64,000 bases of DNA from Allium sativum (taxonomy: Eukaryota > Streptophyta > Magnoliopsida > Asparagales > Amaryllidaceae), in assembly GCA_030737875.1 (NCBI GenBank), contig CM060926.1:166989079-167053078 (forward strand). Reading direction: 5' to 3'. A program made the translations under genes and the position numbers. Position 1 is the stretch's first letter, and each line of letters starts with the position of its first letter. Under the pieces are notes generated by a model. It did no database searches, was not told the DNA's origin, and worked only from the letters and a program-made list of their open reading frames with translations. Below are positions 24,528-35,323 of the stretch, in pieces.

Positions 24528-24981
24528 AACATGGTTGTTTATAATGTGTGGTTTCTCCTTTGTGGTATAAGTAATAGATTAGAACATACTTATAAAATAT
24601 TACAATGGTACAAATCAGTATTGATGTTTGGTGTTTACTTTAACTTTTACGTGAAATAAAATAAGTAAAATGACACAAACACAAAGATTTTTTTTTTCAA
24701 GCACAAACCTAAAATGCTTGATGAACAATTAGTCAATTCCCCGATCATCTTGCATGTGGTTAACAAATATTTTAAATCAATTGAAATGGAATAAGCCAAA
24801 AAAATTTAAATTACGCAATAATGGTGTGACAATAAAAACATGACCCCATGCATTTATAACAGGGAATAAAAACTTTGAAGGCTTAATTACTATGTTATGG
24901 ATCCCCGAACCAATTAATGTGTCCATGTGTTCTATAACAATGCAATGATAGAATTTAACTTGGGACGTTAACTGAACAAAT

Positions 24982-25092
24982 ATGAGGGAACAATGGGTTA
25001 GGAATATGCGAGGAGGAAAACTTATGGAGAAGACTGAAGATTTATTTAAAGAAATGAAAGAGTTCTGGGGAAAACAAATCTTGGAAGGATGA
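24982..25092 (+). CDS. Small ORF, 36 residues, unrecognised
   Basis: It begins MREQWVRNMRGGKLMEKTED and ends in a Trp/Lys/Glu-rich segment before TGA at 25090-25092. It is highly charged and could form an amphipathic helix, unlike the chance ORFs around it. No ribosome-context, splice or homology evidence is available here, and the AT-rich setting makes a chance ORF quite possible. It may be a last exon, a micropeptide gene or nothing. Confidence 0.2.
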   Translation: MREQWVRNMRGGKLMEKTEDLFKEMKEFWGKQILEG

Positions 25093-25807
25093 TTTAAGAG
25101 GAACATCTCAAATTAGTTCCAACCACTGTATGCAATAAAGTTTTCCATCGATGATGAACCATGTGAAGTAAATAAATTACAATATTACCATAATTGGCAG
25201 TCAAATATATAACTGGTGTAAACTATTTTTATGTTTAATAGTTCCACAGATATAGGAAGCAAATATGGATGATCCACTAATCGTGTTCCACAATCTTGGT
25301 TTTTCCACTCTTTGTATCATGTAATCTCCTAACATAAGGTGGGAGAAAATACTACGTCGTATACGATGGTATCCCATATTTCCTTGTATTTTACGCAAAT
25401 ATGGTAAGGAAAATGTGGGAATAAATGTTTTAACTTGTTTGTAGCTCATAATTTAGTTTACCAATATCGAAAGGTAAAAAAATGCAGAGCACAAATAAAC
25501 TTGAGTTAAAGTTATGCATGAGTGGTATTCAAATAGTGTGGACCATTCCACGGGTTTAATTCATATTAACACAAAAATTTGTAAGCACGAAATAATATAC
25601 AAAAATTGATATAAATTAATTTATTTCCCATTTCAAACTAAGCATAAACAGAAACATGACCACACCATAAGACATTTGTATTTACAACCCCAGGAAACAA
25701 ATCTGACATAATATTATACAATATATATTGGATTACATACATAAATATATATACTGGATTATATATGTGTATATATATATATAACAGAAGTCACCTTACA
25801 AGGCTAG

Positions 25808-26705
25808 TGTTACATCCCGCTTTTTCGACCGCTTTAAGCTGGTAATTAAACTATAGATCGAACCGCTCAAAACGACATATTGTTATTAGCATCTGGGGTA
25901 ATAAAATAAATCACATAATCACATATCACAAACACAGAGTAATATAATATCACGCAACAGAAAAATACATAATACAATAGTTGTTCATGAAGCTACCAAA
26001 TAAAAGTTTACAACAGAGTTTACATAAACAATACAACAGAAGTCAGTACAATAAATTTTAGATACATAAATAAAACAGTATGAAACAGAGACGACAAGAA
26101 TAACTGAAACTGGATCAACTGATCAGTAGGTAGATACAGGTGAGCAAAGAACCCAACATAAGCTCCAATCTCCAAGAGTGAATCTCGAAAGTTGTAATAC
26201 TCGATCTGACCCGAGCAATAATGCAAACAAAACAACTTAGATTAGGACTAACATTCTCATTGAAGTAAATCAACTCAAATGAAATGTTCAATGAATGCAT
26301 CAATAACTTAAAGGATGTTTGGGATCACCGTCTTCTAAGGATCTATTTAACTAATATTGTATAATATAATACTCTATTATAATTGTGTCTATGGTTAAAT
26401 ATAACATATTAAAATAGCGTAAGCGGGATTACCATTATTACCCTTATATCATTGCCGTACAGTTTGCATATAACACACTAGCACTTCAGTGGATATGGAT
26501 GCGCCGTGATACGGCAACGTTATATCAAAATCATAGAGGGCTTGATCAGGATAACATGATAAGGCACACGAGAAATACCCACAGTATGATTCTACTGATG
26601 CATGCCCGGACCGGTGGTAACGCATAACCGCGACTACCGCCCGCCTCGGAACACACTCCAAAATCAAAGGTGCGCACCAATCACATCACAAAGTAATAGA
26701 TATGT
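25808..26705 (-). repeat. LTR of LARD-like element 3, 3'-end part
   Basis: On the minus strand the sequence ends GCGGGATGTAACA at 25808, and no primer site follows, so it is probably the end of a 3' LTR or a solo LTR. Its CTGACCCGAGC block at about 26206 matches LTR1 at about 1355. At 26705 it is interrupted by the Tat-type element. The other part resumes at 42119. Confidence 0.6.
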
Positions 26706-27840
26706 TGTTTATCCATTGAAATCCCACACATATCAATAGGTTAAATTTAAAGTAAAGTTTAAGGGACGTTCACTCAAGGCACGTGTGTGACGTTCACACA
26801 CGAGTTTCAATAGTAGGGCTCGAGCATGTCAGGGTCGCACCATGGGGTTGAGCAGACATGAAGCTCTTATATCACTTTGAATCGGTCGAGCAAGGGAAGC
26901 ATGCACATAAATATGGGTCGATCGCACGCCATTGGGTCGGTCGTGCCTCACATATTGATCAAGTGTAGAGGGTCGGTCGCGTAATGGTTTAGCCAAGCCA
27001 AGGGTCGCTCGCACACTCTTCTAGTCGGTCGTACCCTGGTCCTTCAAACAACTTTTGGTCACTCGCTCACGAGTGACCGCTCGCTCGTGCCTCGGTCACT
27101 CGCACACTATCTGGTCGCTCATTGGGCTGCTCATACACCTCACTAAGTAGGAATTGCTTGTACAAGGTCGGTCGCTCATGGGACTGGTCGAGCATCACAG
27201 GGTCGGTGGAGCAAGGCAGCGAGTGACAGGCTGGCTACAGCTGGTGACAGTTGGCTACAACTGGCAACGACATTTCCATAATTATCCGCGCGAGCGACCC
27301 ATAACCTGCACATACAAATCTCAGCTCACCACTTCATTCCAACTTCTCCTATAAATTGGCCATAGCTTCCATAATTTTAGGGACCAATTTTTACACTCCC
27401 GAAGGGCTGCCAAATTGCTTTCTCTCCAATTTCAAGTGTTTCTAACATTGTTTAGCATCTCCAAACAAAGATCTAGAACCTAAACTGTCGTGGAATCCGT
27501 CAAAATCGATCAAGTATTCTAGAGATTGAAGATCTTCCTTCATATTCCCTGCATTTGGAGAGATTTGATCTTTTCCTCGCTGATTTGCATAGATTAAAGT
27601 GAATTTCTAGTGTAAAAGAAGTAATGAATGTACTTAAAGACGATTCTAGCCTTGTAACTCTCAAATTCATTATGAAAATCATTGCCAAAGTGGACGTAGA
27701 TCTATTTTGATTGAACCACTATAAAACTTCTGTGTTTTTTCTTATTTTGTTGCAATTGTTGTCTCATTTATTTATTCCTAACTGTTTGGTGAAGTGCCTC
27801 CGTGGCATCTTTGGTGTTTGAACTAATTTCGGTTTAAACA
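26706..27840 (+). repeat. 5' LTR of the Tat-type element
   Basis: It starts TGTTTATCCATT and ends GGTTTAAACA. A TATA-like box CTATAAATTGG (27349-27359) lies in the expected place. The first half is rich in GGTCGCTCG/GGTCGGTCG words (26820-27230). It aligns along its length with 40986-42118, with many substitutions and a few indels in the GGTCG-rich part. Confidence 0.93.
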
Positions 27841-27842
27841 TT

Positions 27843-27860
27843 TGGCGCCCACCGTGGGGC
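27843..27860 (+). other. Primer-binding site of the Tat-type element
   Basis: TGGCGCCCACCGTGGGGC starts two bases after the LTR end. It has the TGG start that pairs with a tRNA CCA end and is a form common in plant Tat-clade elements. The tRNA identity is not assigned here. Confidence 0.85.
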
Positions 27861-27992
27861 CTATTCGCACTTCCTTCTTCCAAGTCATTTGCGAAGATAA
27901 AGGTTGGAGCTCGTTCCTCCTATAGGTTTTCTAAATCTAGAGTCTGACCTATTCAACAAATTCTCTCATAAGTTCAAGGCCTTGTCTAAATC

Positions 27993-29642
27993 ATGGGTAG
28001 ACCGAAGAAAGTCACAAGTAAGACCGTCAAAGAGACCAACAACCTCACTAACGATGCTGCACCACCCACCAACCACTTTGAAGTTGTTGAATCTTCTGGA
28101 GCTGGAGCGGGTGTAACAAGGAAAGAGTTGGATGAAGTTGTTGCGGGATTAACAAGTCTGATAGACATCACAAACAATGCTATGTTGAAAAGGTTAGAAT
28201 CTATGTTCGCCATGCAAGCTATAATAACTAAAGTTTCCATTAATGCCACCTGTGCTAAACCTGCACAAACTGCTCATACGGAAAATGCGGGCTCTTCTTC
28301 TTCAAGTCCAAATCAGGATAATTCCATTCAGGAAATTGCTAATCCTAACAGTCCTCATCGTGAAGAGGTAAAACCTTCTACACGCAATCATTCTGAGAAA
28401 GCGACCTCTCGACAAGTGCATGGTTCCACCAAAAGGGCACCTCCCTGAGGGAGGCACAGGGCTGTGGAATCCAAATCGCGACTGTTTACTTAGGCAAACA
28501 TCTAGTAAGGAGGATGGCGTATCAGAAATTGTCTGCAAGATCAGGGAGAAAATTTTGAAAAAAGAGGATGACGAAAAAAGGGGGATTTTCTCCTACTAAG
28601 ACCCCACACACGGAGAGGATCAAGATGGCTCCATACCCGAACAAATTCAAAACTCCAATGGTACAAGCTTATAATGGGACCAACGATCCCAACGTGATCT
28701 TATTCAAGTATGACCAACATAAGGATGGAGCACATGCCACAGATGAGCTAAAGTGCCTGTACTTCCTAGCTTTTCTGGAATGGGTGGCTTCGCTGTGGTT
28801 CACGAAGTTACCACCAAAGTCTATGGATAATTTTGCTACTTTGGCCAAACTGTTTAGAGATTAGTTCAGGATCTAAGAAACCAAGGTCCAGGATGTTATG
28901 GAGTTGAATGAGCTGGAGCAGAGGCCAGGATAATCTATCAAGGCTTTCCTCACTCGCTTTAACGCTGCTGTAGCCGAAGTCGGAAATCATGAGCCCTGCT
29001 TGGTATTAATGGCTTTGAAAGGAGCCATATGCAAAAAGAATAAGTTTGGGTGATGGATCAAGAAGAAGAAGTCGGGCTCACTCGAGCAACTATTCGATAA
29101 AGCTGAAGAGTATACGAGTATCGAAGAAGATCCAGCTTATGCCCTAGATGTCCCAAAAGGTAGTGCACTGCCTGAAAAGAAAGATAATGTGCATAGTGAC
29201 TAAAAGAATCTTGGTGGTCAGAAACGGGGCAACGAGGGAAAAGATAACCTGGCAACAAGAAACTCTGCTTCTTTAAGAATTCCGAGCTAACTCCTCTGAA
29301 TGACACCATAGAAAATATCTTCATGGCGACTAAGGATACCAAGGAATATCCAACGCCAAAGTAAATAAAAGTCAATGATGCTGCAATAAAGTCAGGTAGA
29401 TTATCTTGATTCCATAAGAAACCAGGCCAGAATGCAGGCATCTGAAGAGCTTGATTGAAGAGTTAATAAGGAAGAACAGACTCCAGCAATATACGAAAAA
29501 CCTGCAAAATACTCAATTCGCTCAAAGGCAAGGAACATCTGCGGGACAGTCTGGACTGAGAGAGAGAACTCCAAATGCTGTTATTCCAAGACCAATCATC
29601 AACACAATTTCGAGACGACCTCACCTAGCCAAAAAAATCTAA
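27993..29642 (+). pseudogene. gag: Gag of the Tat-type element, broken
   Basis: It begins at ATG 27993 with a basic, Ser/Thr-rich N-terminal part (MGRPKKVTSKTVKE) open to 28448. After a frameshift, 28568-28861 encodes the capsid core of the retrotransposon gag family (FKTPMVQAYNGTNDPN at the start, WFTKLPPKSMDNFATLAKLF at the end). The same frame continues past stops at 28862, 28874, 28931 and 29051 through FLTRFNAAVAEV-like sequence to a stop at 29201. Another shifted frame (29451-29642) resembles the linker before protease (MIEELIRKNRLQQYTK). No zinc knuckle is seen. Gag would form the virus-like particle; this copy cannot make it. Confidence 0.85.
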
Positions 29643-29650
29643 GGGACATC

Positions 29651-30180
29651 GTGAAGTATACTGAAGAAATGAAAAAGCTTCCGAAAGAAGAAGGACTCAT
29701 GGTCATGAATAGTGCTTTCCCAGCAAAAATACCGAAGACCTCATGGGGCGAAGTTGTGTTCAGCGATAGAGATTCAGACGGATTACTAACACCAGCGGTT
29801 GGTCGTATGGTTATTACCATCGGCCTGGGTCAAGCCATAGTAAGAAGGGTCTTGGTAGACAGTGGGGAATCTGTCAATGTTCTATTCATTAATGCATTCA
29901 ACAAGATGAATCTTTCCATGGTAAGAGCTTGCCAGAACAAGATCCATGGGTTCACGGGGCAACCTATTCAACCAATCAACATCATCGACTTGCTTTTAGA
30001 GCTCGGAGAGGGAAAGTAGAAGGTTTCCATGTAGCAAACTTTTGTTATAGTCGATGAGCTTTCGGCCTATAATGCCTTCCTCGGGAGGCCATCCATTGCC
30101 GCATTCAGGATATCAATGGCTCCATGGTGCTTGACTATGAAATTCCCTACCGAAAATGGAGTCGATGTAATTAAAGGCGA
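29651..30180 (+). pseudogene. Retropepsin-like protease, broken
   Basis: The frame 29651-30019 contains VRRVLVDSGESVNVLF, where the Asp-Ser-Gly triad of the aspartic protease is intact (Tat-clade elements often have Asp-Asn-Gly or Asp-Ser-Gly here). The frame continues after TAG stops at 30017-30019 and 30032-30034 into a conserved FVIVDELSAYNAFLGRPSI stretch, the C-terminal part of the protease fold. Protease would cut the polyprotein. It lies in the same frame as the gag capsid core. Confidence 0.85.
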
Positions 30181-30439
30181 CCAGAAGGCAGCAAGGAAGT
30201 GCTACATGGAAAAACTGGTTGAAGCTAGGAAGAAGGAGACGAAGAAGAATGCGGAGGCTCCACTCCGCATTCATAACTCCCCCTTATAGCAACTAAGGCG
30301 AGGCCCTCATATTGGCGAGCACAGTGGAGCTCAAAAGGAAATGGACCCAAGGAAAGCCACTATGGGGGAGAATAGAGTAGTGCCAGCTGAAGTCACAATC
30401 TCAATTCTAGTGCATGATAAAGATCCCGACAAAGTATTG

Positions 30440-31235
30440 AAAAGTTTCTCAGTTGGACTTGAAGTTACATAAAGAATTAACTATGTTTTTAAGAGCGAAT
30501 TTGGATGTTTTTTCTTGGACACATTGTGATATGTGTGGAATTTCACCTGAAGTAATAGTATATAAATTGAATATTAATCCAAGTATGACTCCAATTAAGC
30601 AAAAAAGATGAACTTAAGGACCCGAAAGGTCTGTGGCATTAAATGAAGAGGTAGATAGGTTGCTCGAGAATGATTTTATAAGAGCATCTATATATCCTAA
30701 TTGGGTCTCCAATCCTGTCCTGGTAAAGAAGTCTAACGACAAATGGAGTGTATGCATTGATTACTCAGATCTCAATAAAGCATGCCTTAAGGATAGTTTT
30801 CCTCTGCCCAGAATTGATCAGCTAGTAGATGCAATAGCAGGTTATGAACTCTTATCCTTCATGGATGCTTGTTCCGGATATAATTAGATAATGATTCATA
30901 AGCCAAATAAGGAAAACACAAGTTTCATAACAGATAGAGGCTTATACTACTACAAAGTCGTGCCGTTCGGACTAAAAAACGCAGGAGCAACATACCAATG
31001 CCTTGTGAATTCCATGTTCGAATCACAAATTGGGAAAACCATGGAAGTCTATGTCGACGACATGTTGGTAAAATCAAAAAGCTGATGATCATCTAGAGAA
31101 CTTGGTAGAAATGTTCCATATCCTCAGATATTTTGGGATGAAGCTAAATCCACTTAAATGTTCTTTCAGAGTCGCATCAGGAAAATTTCTTGGATTCATA
31201 GTCAACGCTAGAGGCATTGAAGTAAATCCTTCTTA
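30440..31235 (+). pseudogene. pol: Reverse transcriptase, broken
   Basis: Stops at 30609 and 30615 precede the open stretch 30633-30884, which has VKKSNDKWSVCIDYSDLNKA and SFMDACSGYN (catalytic Asp). TAG at 30885-30887 then splits it from 30891-31085, which has VVPFGLKNAGATYQ and the catalytic YVDD. A one-base loss in an A run near 31078 shifts the frame just after YVDD. The next frame carries the thumb region (LNPLKCSFRVASGKFLGF) to a stop at 31234. All catalytic Asp residues are present, so death was by nonsense and frameshift and not by active-site loss. Confidence 0.92.
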
Positions 31236-32022
31236 ATTCACAGCCTTGCGAGAGATGCGTGCTCCTAGGACGATAAAAGAGCTTCAAAGCCTAAATGGAA
31301 AAGTAGCTGCGCTTAACCGATTTATCTCTAAGGCAACATATCGGTGCATTCCACTCTTCGATGCTTTGAAGAAAGGAAAGAAAGATTTATAATGAACTCC
31401 TGAATGACAAACATCCTTCGAAGAGTTGATCAAGCACATGGAGTCAACACCGATGCTATCAAAGCCTAAAGATGGAAAAGAGTTATTCCCATACCTAGCA
31501 CTCTCGTCCTTGCCTTAAGCGCAGTGCTAGTCCGAGAAGAAGCAAAGGTTCAATGGCCAGTTTACTACATCAGTAAAAGACTTGATGGGACAGAACTGAA
31601 CTATCCCAAGTTAGAAAAGCTTGCGTAATGTTTACTTATTGCCTCAAAAAAGCTAAGGCCATATTTCCAAGCCCATCCTATCAAAATTCTCACCGATCAA
31701 CCACTATGGCAAGTTCTTTTCCTCCCTGAGACTAGAATTCCCGTCGACCAATAATGAAGCTGAGTACAATGCATTGATCACATGGCTGAAATTGGCAAAA
31801 GAATCGAATATGAAAACCTTGCAAATTTTTAGTGACTCACAACTAATAGTGTGTCAGGTTCGTAAAGAATTCTAAACCAAAGTTGGAAACCTTCCCACTT
31901 ATCTTTCTAAGGCTTTAGAGCTTCTCAACATTCTCGACTATTACATGATATCTCATATTCCCAGGGAAGAAAATACAAAGGCAGATTCCCTTGCTAAATA
32001 TGCTAGTTCCACAAATGCATAG
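31236..32022 (+). pseudogene. Two RNase H regions, with a deletion between them
   Basis: A first RNase H shows VYYISKRLDG and IKILTDQPLWQVLF (about 31560-31715). The sequence then jumps directly into FPSTNNEAEYNALITWLKLA (31737 on), SDSQLIVCQV and IPREENTKADSLAKYAS, the second RNase H typical of the Tat clade. The N-terminal catalytic Asp segment of the second domain and the end of the first are missing, so about 0.3 kb was probably deleted near 31725. Stops lie at 31234, 31390, 31393, 31405, 31626, 31873 and 32020. Confidence 0.85.
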
Positions 32023-33334
32023 CTACTAGGATTAATACCCATTGACGTCCTTTCAACTCCTACTATTGAAGAGACGGATGTCGATTGGATTATGGAGACT
32101 GTTGAAGAGGTTGTATCCTGGATGACCCCAATCAAGGAATATATCCCTAACGGAAAGATTCTAGAGGAAACAAAAAAGCGAAGGAAAATATTGCATAAAG
32201 CTCCATTGTACCTTATCTAAGATGGGAGGTTATATATGAAAGGCTTCTCTATGCCTCTACTGCGATGTGTAACCGAAGAGGAGTCCAGAGCAATCTTGGC
32301 ATAATTACATGAAGGAGAATGCGAAGCTCACATGGGCGGTTAAACACTAGTCAAGAAAATTCTGCGATATGGCTACGTCTGGCCCGATGTGAACCTAGAT
32401 GCAACGACCTATGCTAAGAACTATGATATATGTCAAATATTTGCAAAGATTCCGCGGGCAGCTCCCACAGAATTAACTTAAGTGGGCAGTCCATGGCCAT
32501 TTGCTGTTTGGGGCACTGATTTAATTGGAGCGTTGCCTATAACTAAGTCATATATGAAGTATGCAATAGTACCCATTGACTATTTCACTAAGTGGGATGA
32601 TGCTAAGCCATTGGCTACCATTACTTCAAAAAAGGTGATCAACTTTGTCCTGAAGAACATCGTCTGCAGATTTAGGGTACCATAGAAAATAATCACTAAT
32701 AATGGAACTCGGTTCGAAAGCAGTGAATTATTACTAACTACAAGATTAAGAAGAGTTTTGCAGTCGTTGCTCATCCGCAGGACAACAGGCAAGTTGAAGC
32801 AGTGAATAAAATCATAAAGTCAACCATTAAGAAGCGTCTCGAAAATGCTAAAGGTTGTTGGGTATATGAGCTTCCTCTTGTAATATGGGAATATTGCACA
32901 ACTCATAAAACTATGACTTTGAACACTCCATTCTCACTTGCATCTGGATCCGAGGCTATGATCCCGGTAGAGTTGGAAGTTCCCACTCACCGTAGAATCC
33001 ACTTTAGCTAAGAAGAGAATGAGAAGCTGCATCTCGAGGCACTTGATTTGCTTAAAGAAAAAGAAGAAGAAAAGAAGCAGAACTCAGAGTTGCTGCTCAT
33101 TAGAGAAGGATAGCCAGACATTTTAATGCTAAAGTCAAACGGAGAGCCTTCAAAGTTAGGGATCTTGTTCTGAAGAGAATTATGATAGGAAATGGAGTAT
33201 TCGGACCTAATTGGGAAGGACCATGTATGATAAGCCAAAAATTCTTAGATGGCACCTTCGAACTGAAAACAATGGATGGCATCCAACTTCCCAGAGCCTG
33301 GAATAACATACACCTCCGTCATTACTTTGCTTAA
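32023..33334 (+). pseudogene. Integrase, broken
   Basis: The zinc-binding part (HMGG at about 32330, then YDICQIF) and the core WGTDLIGALPITKSYMKYAI (first catalytic Asp) are readable. At the second catalytic site the expected Asp codon at 32698-32700 is AAT (Asn), which would abolish strand transfer. Later parts include NAKGCWVYELPLVIWEYCTT and a C-terminal stretch ending NNIHLRHYFA with stop at 33332-33334. Stops lie at 32218, 32302, 32341, 32479, 32683 and 33009. No chromodomain follows. Confidence 0.88.
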
Positions 33335-35130
33335 TATTTCTTTCACATATCTTGAAAAGTTGTAAACGCCATGCATTGTAAATACCATGCAAATGTTGTC
33401 ATAAGCTTTGTACATATTGATGAAAGAAATTGATCTACTTACCTAAATCGTACATTTGCAATTTCTTGTTTACAAGTTGCTAAAATTCGATTTTGATTGC
33501 ATGTCCCCTAAAAGAATGTTGACGCATCCATAACCTAGTAAAACCTGGTGACCATTACCGCACATCCCAATTGGGACAGCCTAAGCATATGCGCCCATTG
33601 CTCAATGCTCAAAACATCATTCACAACCAATACGAAGGTATGGAAGCACAACCTCATAAGTAAGGGACACCAGGAACTGAACGGTCAAATGGTGCGGCGT
33701 TCAGACTACAAACAAAGTTGTAAATTTCGTCGTAGGGGCACCTTCTTATTACAAGGTCCAGGACCCTAGTTCTAACAAATCGTATTTAAACCCGATAAAT
33801 GAACTAGCATGCGCCCCGTGAAATGATGCAACTCCAAACCAAAGACCTCCCTGAGGAGTGGCCCGATTGCGACAAACACTGGGCTTCTAAACCAAAGACC
33901 ACCCCGAGGGGCACCTAGTCTACCGTCAGTGCCATTAATACGTGGCCCACTTACAACAAACCCTGGGCTTTTAAAGACCTCTTCGGGGGCATCCGATCAG
34001 ATGCTGGGTTACTGACAGACTTCAAAGACCCCTTCAGGGGCATCCGATCATAAGTCGGGTCTTCCAAATTCGGTTAGTGATAGACCCAAAAGACCTTTTC
34101 GAAGGCATCTGACAAATTCTACAGGTGGCTGAATTATTCAGTCACAACGAATAATGGATTTACAAAGACCACTTCGGTGGCATGAAAACCAAGACCTCTC
34201 CGGGGGCATATGTTCAAATCTAATCTCCGAAGGGCCTGAATAGCCAGGTCAGCGAGAAACATGATTGAATATACTAAAAATATAAGGCCTCTTAAGCAGG
34301 GGTACAAGAACAAAAATTCCTCTCCATTAAAAGGCATGAGCTTGATTGACTAGACCAGAAATCCTTGGATCATAAGCAAGCCAGGAAATATCAAATGTGA
34401 CAGCAAGAGCACATGATCAAGAGATTCCAAATATAGTCGATCACAAATGCCACACCTAACCTTTAAAGTCTGTAACGGATTTTGGTATGAGGGCATTACC
34501 ACCACATTAAGGAAATTCAATAATGCTTACTTAAACATACCATAAGCTCATCACAACTTTACACTAAAGGCTTGGTAGCTACAAGGATTACTCTGACCAA
34601 GAAAGTTGAATCCCATGAAATGGCTAAGGCAAACTTGAGAACTTCAATACAGTGGTAAACACATAAAGTGGGCACCCACAGAGAAGAAGTCTCAAATGCT
34701 ACCCCAGTTAAAATCAAGAAAATTCAATAAAATTGGTCAAGTAAATCAAGTTAAAAATGATCCGTGGCTACGATTAAAAAAATCATTATTTATAATTATT
34801 TACCAAATGTACCACGATATCATTATAACAAAAAACATTGCCATAACAAATGACTTACGATTTAGCTAATTTGTGTTGTAAGCATGAAAATAAAACAGGT
34901 GTCCAATGAAAAATAGGAAAGTACGATAAAGCTAAAGTAAAAGCTTAAGTACAACAAACAGAACACAGTTTCATTGCAACAACATAGAGCCACAGAATCA
35001 GAAGTCAAGTACAAAAGTATTAGACATAAATGTGCGTAAAAGTAACAAGCATAAAGTAGTGAGTGAGGGTCAGCACTCGCATATACAACCGGTCTGAATA
35101 CAGCAATCAAAGAACTAGAGAAAAGTCAAG
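33335..35130. other. Spacer between pol and the antisense ORF
   Basis: Non-coding. It contains the seven-hairpin array (33841-34216). The rest (34217-35130) shows no gene, and no further repeat structure was recognised. Confidence 0.7.
33841..34216 (+). repeat. Seven AAAGACC-hairpin-GGCATC units
   Basis: Units start at 33841, 33894, 33973, 34024, 34089, 34164 and 34190. Each has (A)AAGACC followed by a short stem-loop and GGCA. Stem pairs are CCTC/GGGG, CCCC/GGGG, CCTT/AAGG and CCAC/GTGG, and the loops are TTCG, TTCA or TCCG. The first two units have shortened, GA-containing loops. Confidence 0.85.
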
Positions 35131-35323
35131 AGTACTACTACTTCTTGTCGCCTGACCTCAAAGAAGGTTTAGTGGAAGGAGGAAGAGTACTGGCTGGTTG
35201 TTTCCCATCCTTAGCCATTGTAACTATTGGACTTTCTTTAGATGAAAAAGTTATAAATCTTTTCGTATGAGCGGGGTTCTTTCTTCCTTTGCATCCTAAA
35301 GCTGATGAGGTTTTGGATTTCTT

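Larger units (their letters stand above)
24117..25807. other. AT-rich flank with faint coding traces
   Basis: This is the sequence between the MITE-like element and the LTR fragment of element 3. Apart from the two weak candidates listed separately (24252-24527 and 24982-25092), no gene, RNA or mobile-element boundary is seen. Confidence 0.5.

Noticed and set aside
24777..25106. 109-codon minus-strand ORF
   Set aside because: Its hydrophobic, Phe/Ser/Leu-rich reading looks like antisense of AT/GA-rich sequence. The opposite strand has the more protein-like small ORF.
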